From positions 31,583 through 95,582 of the forward strand of contig JAOMOG010000002.1 of assembly GCA_028353405.1 (NCBI GenBank): a DNA stretch of 64,000 nt, in the 5' to 3' direction. Below, in pieces: positions 10,474-20,288 of this stretch (its first letter is position 1; each line of letters starts with the position of its first letter). Below the pieces are notes generated by a model, which saw only the letters and a program-made list of their open reading frames with translations, did not search any database and was not told the DNA's origin. This DNA comes from Candidatus Poseidoniaceae archaeon. GTDB lineage: Archaea; Thermoplasmatota; Poseidoniia; Poseidoniales; Poseidoniaceae. Both the position numbers and the translations under genes were made by a program.

Positions 10474-11763
10474 ATGGGATCTCAATGGGAAGATAGAAGC
10501 AAGTCACACCTGAATATCGTGTTTATCGGGCACGTAGACCACGGAAAGTCCACTACTGTTGGACGCCTACTGTTGGACTCCGGTCACATCGAAGGTCACG
10601 TAGTTGAAAAGAACGAAAAGCTCGCTGCAGAATCTGGTAAGGCTGGATTCGGTCTTGCGTACGTCATGGACGGACTAAAGGAAGAGCGCGAACGTGGTAT
10701 TACTATCGACGTTGCTCACAAGGAATTTTTCACACCTAACTACTACTGGACTGTTATTGACGCTCCAGGTCACCGCGATTTCGTAAAGAACATGATTACT
10801 GGTGCTTCACAAGCTGACGCAGCAGTTCTACTCTGTGCAGCAAATGATGGTGTCAACTCACAAACCAAGGAACATGCTTTCCTTGCTCGTGTACTTGGTG
10901 TTTCACAACTCATCGTCCACGTCAACAAGATGGATATCTCTGGTGTTGACTGGTCCGAAGACAAGTATAAGGCAGCATGTGCAGAAGTTAGCACTCTACT
11001 AAAGCAAGCAGGATACAAGCCAGATGACATACCAATGATTCCAGCATCTTCTCTAAACGGAGACAATGTCTTCAACAAGTCCGATAAGTGCCCTTGGTAC
11101 AATGGACCTACACTGTTCGAGGCTATTGACAAGGTTACAATGCCTCCTAAGCCAGTTGACAAAGCACTTCGCTTGCCGATTCAAGATGTCTACAAGATTT
11201 CAGGTATCGGAACTGTTCCAGTAGGAAAGATCGAAACAGGAACTCTAAACGTTGGAAAGACTGTTGTCTTCAATCCATCACAGAAGTCTGCTGAAGTCAA
11301 GTCTATTGAGATGCATCACACAATGGTTGACAGGGCAGAGCCTGGTGACAACGTTGGATTCAACGTTCGTGGCCTAGCAGCTGTTGACATCCGCCGTGGA
11401 GACGTTGCAGGATACACAGACTCTGCACCTACATTCGTTCGTCATGACGAAACATTCGTTGGACAGATTAGTATCATGGGTATTCCAAAGGCAGTTTCAG
11501 TAGGATACACTCCTGTATTCCACGCTCACACTGCTCAAGTTGCAATCCGCTTCTTGGATCTTCTAGAAAAGACCAACAAGAAAGGAAAGGAAGCAAATCC
11601 TTCTTTCCTAAAGACTGGAGACCAAGCAATGATTCGCTTCCAGCCTACCAAGCCTTTTGCAATCGAGCAATTGGAGGACTTCCCACAACTTGCCCGCTTC
11701 GCTATTCGTGACATGGGTAAGACAGTCGCCGCTGGTGTTTGTCTAAAGATTGAAAAGAAGTGA
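10474..11763 (+). CDS. tuf: Translation elongation factor 1-alpha (aEF1A)
   Basis: [57 protein letters not shown]. Confidence 0.97.
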   Translation: MGSQWEDRSKSHLNIVFIGHVDHGKSTTVGRLLLDSGHIEGHVVEKNEKLAAESGKAGFGLAYVMDGLKEERERGITIDVAHKEFFTPNYYWTVIDAPGHRDFVKNMITGASQADAAVLLCAANDGVNSQTKEHAFLARVLGVSQLIVHVNKMDISGVDWSEDKYKAACAEVSTLLKQAGYKPDDIPMIPASSLNGDNVFNKSDKCPWYNGPTLFEAIDKVTMPPKPVDKALRLPIQDVYKISGIGTVPVGKIETGTLNVGKTVVFNPSQKSAEVKSIEMHHTMVDRAEPGDNVGFNVRGLAAVDIRRGDVAGYTDSAPTFVRHDETFVGQISIMGIPKAVSVGYTPVFHAHTAQVAIRFLDLLEKTNKKGKEANPSFLKTGDQAMIRFQPTKPFAIEQLEDFPQLARFAIRDMGKTVAAGVCLKIEKK

Positions 11764-11800
11764 GTCTAATTGATTTCATCTGATACTTGGGGGAATTAAA

Positions 11801-12130
11801 ATGGCAGCAGTAACAATCATCAAGTTAACCGGTGAAAACCATTCTGACATTGATTTAGTCGCAGCACAAATCAAGAACATTTGTGAAACAGGTGGCATTT
11901 CACTCCGTGGACCAATCCCACTACCTACACGCCGTTTAGTCGTACCAGTTCGTAAGGCACCATCCGGTGAAGGCAGTGAGACATACGATCACTGGGAACT
12001 GAGAGTTCACAAGCGTCTTATTGAGATGGATATTACCACTGGCAAGGATGAAAAAGCACTTCTCGCAGTAGCTCGTATCCAAGTTCCAGATACTGTAGGC
12101 ATTGAACTTACAATGCGCGCAGTTAACTGA
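11801..12130 (+). CDS. rps10: 30S ribosomal protein S10
   Basis: GGISLRGPIPLPTRRLVVPVRKAPSGEGSETYDHWELRVHKRLIEM; directly downstream of EF1A as in many archaea. Confidence 0.95.
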   Translation: MAAVTIIKLTGENHSDIDLVAAQIKNICETGGISLRGPIPLPTRRLVVPVRKAPSGEGSETYDHWELRVHKRLIEMDITTGKDEKALLAVARIQVPDTVGIELTMRAVN

Positions 12131-12181
12131 AATGTTAGTATTGACAATAATACATTGGCCGTAAGGCTAGTAATTTGACAT

Positions 12182-13261
12182 TCACAGGGCTGCAATCTTT
12201 GCAAACCCGCCATCGACCAACATTTCTGCTGTTAGTGAATCTAGGAAGTGAACATCGCCCACTTCTAAAGTGACTTCTTCACCCGCGGCGTTGATTATCG
12301 CTTCAGGTAACGACTCCAATATTCTAACTCGGATTAACTCATCAGTCTCAGGTTCAACTTCTTGATCTTCAATCATATCTTCTAAGATTATTTCACTAGC
12401 CTTGGAAGAAGGTGCCAGTTCCATCGCTGCTGCATGACGTATTTCACCTGCCATTCCTTCCATGAAGTCAGACATACCTTCATCTTCATCTTTGGTGGTA
12501 GTAATTGTTTCTTGAATTCTTTCATTATTATCTAAATCAGCATGAATGTGCTCATCTAGGTCAGGCCATTCAGTATCACTAAAACGGTCCTCCTCATCAG
12601 TTTCCATAACCTCAATTTTTTCAGGTTTATCATCTTCAAAAGCCAAAGCTGGAGGTGGGTTACCAGTCAAGTTATTGCTGGAGAAAGAATCTAATTGCAT
12701 GGTTCCAGGTGCATGACGAACTTGGCTTATTCCACCTTCTCCAGCAATACCATTCTGCATTCCATTCCAGTCAACGCCCATTTTAAAGCGGTCTATTTGA
12801 ATTTGTAATGCATGATAGAACGCCTTCTCTTCAGGATCGTGACGATGCCAATCAAGTGACGGTAATTCTTGGTTCTTAGCAGTATTTGCAGTGGCTCTCA
12901 TCGATTGACTCGCTGCGTGCTGCATCATTGCAACCATTCTCTTACGCGCTAGATCACTTGCAATGCGGCGAATATTTGCTTGTCTTTTCTGAAGGTTTTG
13001 CAAGCGAATACCCGTTGCACCCACCCTTAGCATATCCTGAATGTCCAAATCAATGTCAGAAAGTAGTTTTTTGACATTTTCCCAGAAATCAGTTCTCGGC
13101 AAACTGGTAGGAACATTTCGCCCTGATTGTTGCCGATTGGTAGTGAATAGTTGTTCTTCCACCTCGTGCGCTTGGGCGCTATCGAGTTCACGTGGAGGCG
13201 ACATTATGGCAACCCTGTCGCCCACGATTCTTGAACCCTTCACTAAAACCGTTTCACACAT
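12182..13261 (-). CDS. Putative GINS complex subunit (Gins51-like), with acidic linker
   Basis: N-terminal helical region with A-domain-like pattern (DFWENVKKLLSDIDLDIQDMLRV...IRRIASDLARKRMVAMM...PEEKAFYHALQIQIDRFK) and C-terminal B-domain-like RVRILESLPEAIINAAGEEVTLEVGDVHFLDSLTAEMLVDGGFAKI; start may be the ATG at 13204. Confidence 0.55.
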   Translation of the reverse strand: MCETVLVKGSRIVGDRVAIMSPPRELDSAQAHEVEEQLFTTNRQQSGRNVPTSLPRTDFWENVKKLLSDIDLDIQDMLRVGATGIRLQNLQKRQANIRRIASDLARKRMVAMMQHAASQSMRATANTAKNQELPSLDWHRHDPEEKAFYHALQIQIDRFKMGVDWNGMQNGIAGEGGISQVRHAPGTMQLDSFSSNNLTGNPPPALAFEDDKPEKIEVMETDEEDRFSDTEWPDLDEHIHADLDNNERIQETITTTKDEDEGMSDFMEGMAGEIRHAAAMELAPSSKASEIILEDMIEDQEVEPETDELIRVRILESLPEAIINAAGEEVTLEVGDVHFLDSLTAEMLVDGGFAKIAAL

Positions 13262-13317
13262 TCCATACTCACTTTGATATTCAAAGGCTACACCTCGCAG
13301 AGCGAGGTGAGTGAAAC

Positions 13318-16300
13318 ATGAGTGCTAAGGAAGGATTGAAGGATGGTGAAAATTCTCAATCTAATGCTGCATTTTTCATTGTATTCATCTTACTAATCAC
13401 AGCCTATACGCCTATAATAGGAAATTCACAACCAGATGCTATTCTTGAAAAAACATCGTACTACGAGACAGGTGATGTATCAAAATCAACATCAATTGAG
13501 CATTGGTCTGGACCGGACTCCTTCTATCCTAATTCCAATCAAACCGGTGTGAACCAAACTCTCAATTCTTCAATTAATATCCCATATAATCAAAGTGTTA
13601 GCACAGCAGAAATATCAATCCAGCCCCTTTTTACTTCAACCAACGGTAATGGAACAATGTTTGGTCCACAATCTGCTAATAATTGGAATGGTACGCACAA
13701 TGACACCAATGGCATTGGGCATACTGGAATGCTTACGCTAGCAACCAATTCTTCACTTGGAACATTAACTGACTTTGAACAGAATGTTTACACTCCTATC
13801 GATTGGCTGGGGCATGGAGATAATGATGACATATGGCATATATTACGTCCTACCATAGATTCACTCAATACTTCAAGTAACCAATCTGTACCATCTAGTA
13901 CGAGTCAAGGAATCGGATATCTGAGTTCAAGAGCATTGGGTGATATTTATCAAAACTTTAATTCATGCCTTAGTTCATCTGTATTCGAGGTTCCTAATTA
14001 TGTTAATAATTATTCATTGACAACAAAGGTATGGCTTTCACTTTTAGATTCTGATGCTGTTTGGATTGAAGCGATGAATGATTCGGGGATCTGGCAGGTG
14101 ATCACTCCTGATTCAAATTATAGTAATTCTAGTTCACTAAATGGTTCTCCTTCAATGGTTTGGTCGGGTCAAAGCGATACTTGGCTTTCACAGCGCTTCC
14201 AATTAGATTCGATTGTTTCATCACAAAGTAATGAAATCAAAATCAGGCTCTGTCTACAGACCTCTTCAACTGTTAGTGCCCGTGCCGGAGTATTCTTTGA
14301 TGATTTGAAACTACATAATGATGGAGATCAATCAGGTGCATGGTTACACGGAAGTTTGAACGGAGATTATGCACCAGATGCAAATGGAAGGTTGATTGTT
14401 CCAGCAAACCTCAGTAATTTGAGTGGAGCACTAGAGATTGAATTATTTACCAATTGGGATATTGAAGGTGGCACTAACGATGGAATGACCACTTGGCTAT
14501 CGCTTGACAATGGAACAAATTGGTATTTACTTTCTCTTTCACCGGGACATCCTGGAAACGGGATATGGTATCAAGGGACCTTTCATCAAACTGAATCTAG
14601 TGGGTGGGTGCCGATTAGTTATTCATTACCAGCGAATGTGTCTAGTCATGCTAATGCAAGTAATGCCCTATTCAGATTCCTTGTTCAAACCGATTCAATT
14701 GTAAATTATGGGGGACTCTCTTCATCTGGTTGGGAAGGAATGGCCATTGACGATATTGCGGTTTATGCCAACCGCAGTACTTCTAGTGCTCAAAAAAGAA
14801 TAATTGCTAATTTTACCAGTTCGAGTGATGGCCTTTATGGTAATCAAAGTGGTTGGTTAAATTATTCAGGAGCAAATGTCAATCAGTGGAATTGGACCAA
14901 CCTTCTGGGAGCCAATGGTCCAAAAGATATATTGTTCCGCTTTGATAGTGGAAACCTAGCACCTGCGGGCTGGTCTGTACAAACTAGTGATACGAGGAAA
15001 TTTGAAGTTGGTGCGGTAAGTAATGCTGCTGGGTTTGGGCCAGCATCATGGCCTTCGGGAACTAATGGGGCAGGAATATACCTGGACAACAAATATACCA
15101 GTAATATGCGAACTCATCTGATAACTCCAATTTACGATATTCCTGAAAACTCTACAGCAAGACTTTCTTTCAAAAGTTGGGTTTGCACCGAAGCAGCTTG
15201 GGATGGTGGAGCGGTTTCACTTTCAACAGATGGAGGAGATAGTTGGTGGTATATTCCACCAGATCTGAATGGATTCCATGACCAAATCTCTCAAGTCAAT
15301 ACATTTTCACCATTCTACGGTGAAGGAATATTTGACGGTTCAAACGTCAATGGCGGTTGTCATAATGTCGTTAGAGGATTTGATTTGAAGCAATCTGACA
15401 TCAGTAATCTTACCGGGCAAAGTGTCAGAGCGAGGTTTACTTTCTTTTCCGATACCTATGTGGAATTAGATGGCTGGTATTTGGATGATGCAGGAATTGA
15501 AGTAGATATATATGAGCCACAAGGAGAATGGATTTCTAATTTGATTTCATTTGATGATGATTTTCAAAATGGTGGAATCTTGGATGGTTTCGTTGAAGAA
15601 ACAGGAGGTACCAACATTAGATTCGATATCCTCTCGGCAAACGGAAGTGAAATATTTGGATTACAAAATAAAACACTTCCATTATCAATTGATTTAGACC
15701 GTAGTATTCATTCACAATTTCAAGTAAGAGTAAGAATGAGCACAAACTCTCCGTTACAAACTCCAGTATTGAAAAATCTTAATTTCGGTTCAAATTCATA
15801 TTTTGATGTATTTCACTTGCAACACCAATCTAGAGATTACACTATTTCCGGCCAGTCCAATATGGATTACTCAAGTGGACTAGAAATTATGGCTATTGGT
15901 CAGACTTCAATTTCATGGGATATCAACGCAGTGTGCCCTATGAAGAATGGAAGATTGACTATCGTTGGAGATAACACTACAATTTCTCACCCAGGATTAA
16001 TTGTTAATCTTCAGCAATGGGAGGAATCACCAGCGAGAACTATCTATGAGATGGCAAGCAGCACCTCCTTTAGAAATTCAACTACATTGAGTCTGACTAT
16101 GTTTGCAGGTGATGAGATTACTTCTGTAATGTTTGAGCCAGATTGCCTTTTCGCACCTAGGGATACAAAAATAATACTTGGTGATAGTCTGACAATCTTT
16201 GAAGTAAGTCCAGGTCAAATGATATTCAATGAGATTCTACAATCAGTCAACGCTTCATCAGTTGACAATTTAATAGATCAATATTTCCAAGGAGGAATGA

Positions 16301-19300
16301 GAGAAGTTGTCAGTATTCCAATGACCGTCCAAACCTCAAGGGGTGCGATTAAAGTTGATTTCGGCTGGGTTGATGAGCCAATAATGGAAGATAGTATTTC
16401 TTCAATTAGTGCAAGCCGTTGGGTACCAGATCAGAACATGAACCTAACTACATTGAGTTGGCGAACAGAGAGCAGCGAACCATTATTTGACTTCCCAACC
16501 AAAATAGATAAGGTTACTTTAATGCTATCAACTTCACCGTTACAGAGTGATTCATTTGTTGAGGTTGAAGTTGTTAATGTTCAAAATAATCCAACCTTCC
16601 GTCAAGTCAAAGGAACTGGATTAGCAAGTTTGAATACAGCAAGTTGTCAAATTCAAATAATGCTGAATAGTGTAGAAGTTGATTGGTCAATTGATACACA
16701 TTGGCTGATGGACGATGTTGATGAAATCCATTATTTGGTTTTGTCAACAGACGAGGAAGGGTTTGAAGCTGGCCCAGGACATTTAGTACGTTCAACGCCA
16801 TTTAATGAATTTGAGAATGATTTAGAAATAATTGATTTCAATGTTGTTTCAGGTAATTCCAAGCAATTAGGAGATGCGTTTAACCCGCTGTGGCCTTTCC
16901 ATTTACAGCCAAACCAAACTCTATCGGTAACGGGTAAAGTTAGATTCGAAGGCATTGCCAATACATGGGCTCCACAGGATTCAGCAGAGATCCAAATTGA
17001 GATGAAAGCAGTCCCTCCAAAGAATGAATCTGGTGGGATAGATGAGTGGATTGGTGAGCCAATTATTTGGTCGCAAGTATGGTACTCATCATTAAATCAA
17101 AATTCTGTATTTGACCGAGATTTGATAGTTCCTCAATCCTTTGGACAATTCCCTAGCGGAACACGTTTTGAAATTCGCCCATCAATAAGTCGTGTAGGTC
17201 CATTAAGCGAGAACTCGTCTACTAGTATTGATACAACTGCAAATTCAGTATTCGTTCCCTTTATCATCGATATCGAAAATCCAAAAATAATTTCAATATA
17301 TGCACTTGATTCAGGTGGAATCACTCCTGCCGATGGTCACGTATGGATGTCGGGACAATCCCTTGCATTACGATTATTCATTGAGGACTCAGATGGTCTA
17401 GCAAGTCCTCTGAAGATGTATTATTGGCTAGAAAATCATGATGATAGTAATAACGATGGAATAATGCAGGCCAATGAATATAGAGAAATTAGTGTTACAT
17501 TAAATAACGGTTTATTATCAACCGATATTGATTTGCCGTTATTAGATGATGAACAAATCAAAGCCCCTGAAGAAATGGTTGGTCGCGCTAGTGTATATTT
17601 TGTCGGTGAAGATTTAGCTGGTAATTACATCGCTAATGGTGGTTCATTTGGTGAAGAAAATGACTTAGCTACAATCACTGTTGCCAACAGACAGAATACA
17701 GTAATAGACTACGATTCTCTAGAGTTTGATACAATACAGGGGGTTCTATTAGCAGGAAAAGAACACCACTTCTCATTCAATCTCACAGATGGAAATGGTA
17801 TTCAAACACTTGATAGAATTGAATTAGCATTGTTGGGAAGGGAAGATTTTTCAAATTGCTTCATCACATACTTTCCGAGGTATATGATAATTGAATACGA
17901 TCAATATTGTATTATTTCAGCACCACAAGTTATTGTTACGAAGCATCCACAATCAGCGACTTGGAATGTTGATTTCACATTTAGATTGGATTGGAACGGC
18001 TCATATAATTCTGGCCAAGGTGGTGGAATTCCTTCTCTAAAAATATTTGATGAAGGACAAGATCTTGGCCTTGGTGTTAGCAAAATAAGTATGTTTTTGT
18101 GGCAACCATCATTTGAAATTGAAATAGAAATTACCAGTCTAGAAGATATTACAGAACCAGTTGGAGTTATTGAATCTAACAATATGTGGCTGCTTAGAGG
18201 TGATGAGATTGAATTATTCGCAACATTAATGCACAAAGGAACTGGATTGGCAGCAGAATATTTCCCTACCGAGGCAGTATTAAACTGGCACTTAAGTGAT
18301 ACTGAGAGAGATTCATATGGTGTCATTGAACTAGGTATTGATGGTAACATTTACCTTCTATTGGAGATTGATAATGAAATTGTTAAGCATAGATTTGCGA
18401 CTTTGGAATTGTATATTTCAGGAACTAATATTGCCATTCCTCAACCGCTAATGATCAATATGACAATAGATGATTCCCCCCCATTATTAGCAATTCCAAC
18501 TGGATATCTGACAATTATAAATTCTGATGAAATGGAAAACGTTGATGTCGCCGTATTGATTTCAGATTCTGCTGGGATGAAAAACACCGAAATCACCATG
18601 CATTGGCATTTCCGTCGAGCAAATCAAATAGTCATGGGAAGTTATGGACAAGCCATAGTACCCTATAATTCACATTCAGGTACTACTACGACCTTTTTGG
18701 CAATAATTGATATGACCTTAGAAGACCAATCTATATTACAAGCATTTGATCGTGTTGAGATTTGGTTTGAGGCTACGGATAAAGCGGGATATGAATTACA
18801 AGGCTATGGTAGCTCATTTTCACCAGTTCAACCATTATTTAGATGGATTGACTTTGAACCTAGATTTGATACTATCCAAGCAACACCTTACCGTCCGACG
18901 ATTGGAGAGGAACTCAATATCACAACACGAGTTGTAAACGAAGGGGTTTTGGGTGGTGAAATCACTTTGATACTAGCCGATTCCGATGGAAAAATATACG
19001 CAACAGAGGTAGTTTATCTCGAATCGGGTCAATGGCAGCAATTCAACTGGACAATAGAGGCCTGGAAAACAGGAAGACTTGGCTTAACATTACAAATCCT
19101 CAACCAGACAGGGGAAGTGCCGATACCGCTTGCCAATGTAGCAGAAATTCCTGAAGAGTCTATATCTGCAACATCTGGATTATTGGGACTCTCAATTCTG
19201 ATGGTCTTATTCTCATCAATAGGATTATTCATGGCAAGTCAAAAGAGAAAACGAGTGGTTGATGAATATGAAATGAAGAGAATTGGGCACTTAGTCGCAG

Positions 19301-19359
19301 CACATGCCTCTGCCCCACCACGCCCTGCAGATTTAGATGAAAATAGCCAAGAGGAATAG
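13318..19359 (+). CDS. Giant secreted/cell-surface protein (2013 aa), C-terminal TM anchor
   Basis: N-terminal hydrophobic segment AAFFIVFILLITAYTPIIG; many N-x-S/T sites; Asp-box/MAM-like segments (SLSTDGGDSWWYIP, ELDGWYLDDAGIEVD); C-terminal TM GLLGLSILMVLFSSIGLFMASQKRKR. Confidence 0.75.
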   Translation: MSAKEGLKDGENSQSNAAFFIVFILLITAYTPIIGNSQPDAILEKTSYYETGDVSKSTSIEHWSGPDSFYPNSNQTGVNQTLNSSINIPYNQSVSTAEISIQPLFTSTNGNGTMFGPQSANNWNGTHNDTNGIGHTGMLTLATNSSLGTLTDFEQNVYTPIDWLGHGDNDDIWHILRPTIDSLNTSSNQSVPSSTSQGIGYLSSRALGDIYQNFNSCLSSSVFEVPNYVNNYSLTTKVWLSLLDSDAVWIEAMNDSGIWQVITPDSNYSNSSSLNGSPSMVWSGQSDTWLSQRFQLDSIVSSQSNEIKIRLCLQTSSTVSARAGVFFDDLKLHNDGDQSGAWLHGSLNGDYAPDANGRLIVPANLSNLSGALEIELFTNWDIEGGTNDGMTTWLSLDNGTNWYLLSLSPGHPGNGIWYQGTFHQTESSGWVPISYSLPANVSSHANASNALFRFLVQTDSIVNYGGLSSSGWEGMAIDDIAVYANRSTSSAQKRIIANFTSSSDGLYGNQSGWLNYSGANVNQWNWTNLLGANGPKDILFRFDSGNLAPAGWSVQTSDTRKFEVGAVSNAAGFGPASWPSGTNGAGIYLDNKYTSNMRTHLITPIYDIPENSTARLSFKSWVCTEAAWDGGAVSLSTDGGDSWWYIPPDLNGFHDQISQVNTFSPFYGEGIFDGSNVNGGCHNVVRGFDLKQSDISNLTGQSVRARFTFFSDTYVELDGWYLDDAGIEVDIYEPQGEWISNLISFDDDFQNGGILDGFVEETGGTNIRFDILSANGSEIFGLQNKTLPLSIDLDRSIHSQFQVRVRMSTNSPLQTPVLKNLNFGSNSYFDVFHLQHQSRDYTISGQSNMDYSSGLEIMAIGQTSISWDINAVCPMKNGRLTIVGDNTTISHPGLIVNLQQWEESPARTIYEMASSTSFRNSTTLSLTMFAGDEITSVMFEPDCLFAPRDTKIILGDSLTIFEVSPGQMIFNEILQSVNASSVDNLIDQYFQGGMREVVSIPMTVQTSRGAIKVDFGWVDEPIMEDSISSISASRWVPDQNMNLTTLSWRTESSEPLFDFPTKIDKVTLMLSTSPLQSDSFVEVEVVNVQNNPTFRQVKGTGLASLNTASCQIQIMLNSVEVDWSIDTHWLMDDVDEIHYLVLSTDEEGFEAGPGHLVRSTPFNEFENDLEIIDFNVVSGNSKQLGDAFNPLWPFHLQPNQTLSVTGKVRFEGIANTWAPQDSAEIQIEMKAVPPKNESGGIDEWIGEPIIWSQVWYSSLNQNSVFDRDLIVPQSFGQFPSGTRFEIRPSISRVGPLSENSSTSIDTTANSVFVPFIIDIENPKIISIYALDSGGITPADGHVWMSGQSLALRLFIEDSDGLASPLKMYYWLENHDDSNNDGIMQANEYREISVTLNNGLLSTDIDLPLLDDEQIKAPEEMVGRASVYFVGEDLAGNYIANGGSFGEENDLATITVANRQNTVIDYDSLEFDTIQGVLLAGKEHHFSFNLTDGNGIQTLDRIELALLGREDFSNCFITYFPRYMIIEYDQYCIISAPQVIVTKHPQSATWNVDFTFRLDWNGSYNSGQGGGIPSLKIFDEGQDLGLGVSKISMFLWQPSFEIEIEITSLEDITEPVGVIESNNMWLLRGDEIELFATLMHKGTGLAAEYFPTEAVLNWHLSDTERDSYGVIELGIDGNIYLLLEIDNEIVKHRFATLELYISGTNIAIPQPLMINMTIDDSPPLLAIPTGYLTIINSDEMENVDVAVLISDSAGMKNTEITMHWHFRRANQIVMGSYGQAIVPYNSHSGTTTTFLAIIDMTLEDQSILQAFDRVEIWFEATDKAGYELQGYGSSFSPVQPLFRWIDFEPRFDTIQATPYRPTIGEELNITTRVVNEGVLGGEITLILADSDGKIYATEVVYLESGQWQQFNWTIEAWKTGRLGLTLQILNQTGEVPIPLANVAEIPEESISATSGLLGLSILMVLFSSIGLFMASQKRKRVVDEYEMKRIGHLVAAHASAPPRPADLDENSQEE

Positions 19360-19392
19360 TCAAGAAGAGAAGGCATCACGCCTCAACTACTA

Positions 19393-19477
19393 GCCGAGGT
19401 ACCCGAGTGGTCAAAGGGGGTGGATTCAAGCTCCTCTGCATAATGCTTCGCAGGTTCAAATCCTGCCTTCGGCACCA
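19393..19477 (+). tRNA. tRNA-Leu (CAA), encoded 3' CCA
   Basis: GCCGAGGTACCCGAGTGGTCAAAGGGGGTGGATTCAAGCTCCTCTGCATAATGCTTCGCAGGTTCAAATCCTGCCTTCGGCACCA: acceptor stem, T-arm GCAGG-TTCAAAT-CCTGC, loop TTCAAGC with anticodon CAA, extended class II variable arm. Confidence 0.9.
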
Positions 19478-19493
19478 ATCAAAAAACACTCTT

Positions 19494-20210
19494 TCAAGGA
19501 CCTAGAATTGCATCGACTAGTGGCTGAAAAGTATCACCATGCAGATGCGGTGAAATTACATCTGCTGCATCTTTAATTTCTTGAAAAGAACCACCGACTG
19601 CTATTGACCAATTGGCTAGTTCAAACATTGACAAATCATTTGGAGCATCTCCGACACATAACAAATCTTGAGATGACAAATTCATTCTGTCTAAGATGAA
19701 TTCTATACCTTTGCCCTTTGAGAGGTCGGGGGACATCAAATGGATTGCAAAACCAGTACGAATTACATTTAGATGCGACCACTTACTTTGCGAAATTTTT
19801 TCTTTAACCAATTGTAAATTTTCGGAGGGAAATAAACACCACTCGCTTTCTCTCCAAGCATTGCTCTCAATTCCTTGTGGATCAAGATCTGGTATTTCTT
19901 CAGCAAGCCATAGTGCTGCTTCCCTTGCCTCCTCACCATTTGCTCGCATAACGACTTCAGGCCATTGCGGATGCCATAGAACTCCTCCATTCTCACAACA
20001 AATCGGGCCACTGAGTTGTAAAAACCTCCACAGTCCATAGGTGATTGCTCTGACATTTCCAGTAGCAAGAATAACTGCTATTCCAGCCGCTTCAAGCTTC
20101 CTTAGTGCAAGAATAGCATCGGTATTGAGTCGTTTATTATCGTCGGTTAGAGTCCCATCAATATCGACGGCGACAACCTTCGGTCTCCAATCATCTGGAA
20201 GCCACTGCAT
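19494..20210 (-). CDS. HAD-superfamily phosphatase, archaeal phosphoglycolate phosphatase type
   Basis: VVAVDIDGTLTDDNKRLNTDAILALRKLEAAGIAVILATGNV; LLCVGDAPNDLSMFELANWSIAVGG; start could also be 20237. Confidence 0.85.
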   Translation of the reverse strand: MQWLPDDWRPKVVAVDIDGTLTDDNKRLNTDAILALRKLEAAGIAVILATGNVRAITYGLWRFLQLSGPICCENGGVLWHPQWPEVVMRANGEEAREAALWLAEEIPDLDPQGIESNAWRESEWCLFPSENLQLVKEKISQSKWSHLNVIRTGFAIHLMSPDLSKGKGIEFILDRMNLSSQDLLCVGDAPNDLSMFELANWSIAVGGSFQEIKDAADVISPHLHGDTFQPLVDAILGP

Positions 20211-20288
20211 GTGTATGGGCAACAGTACTGTTTTCATCAAGTTTGGCAAAGACCGATTATAATTATTATTAATTTTTCTCGGCTTGAG

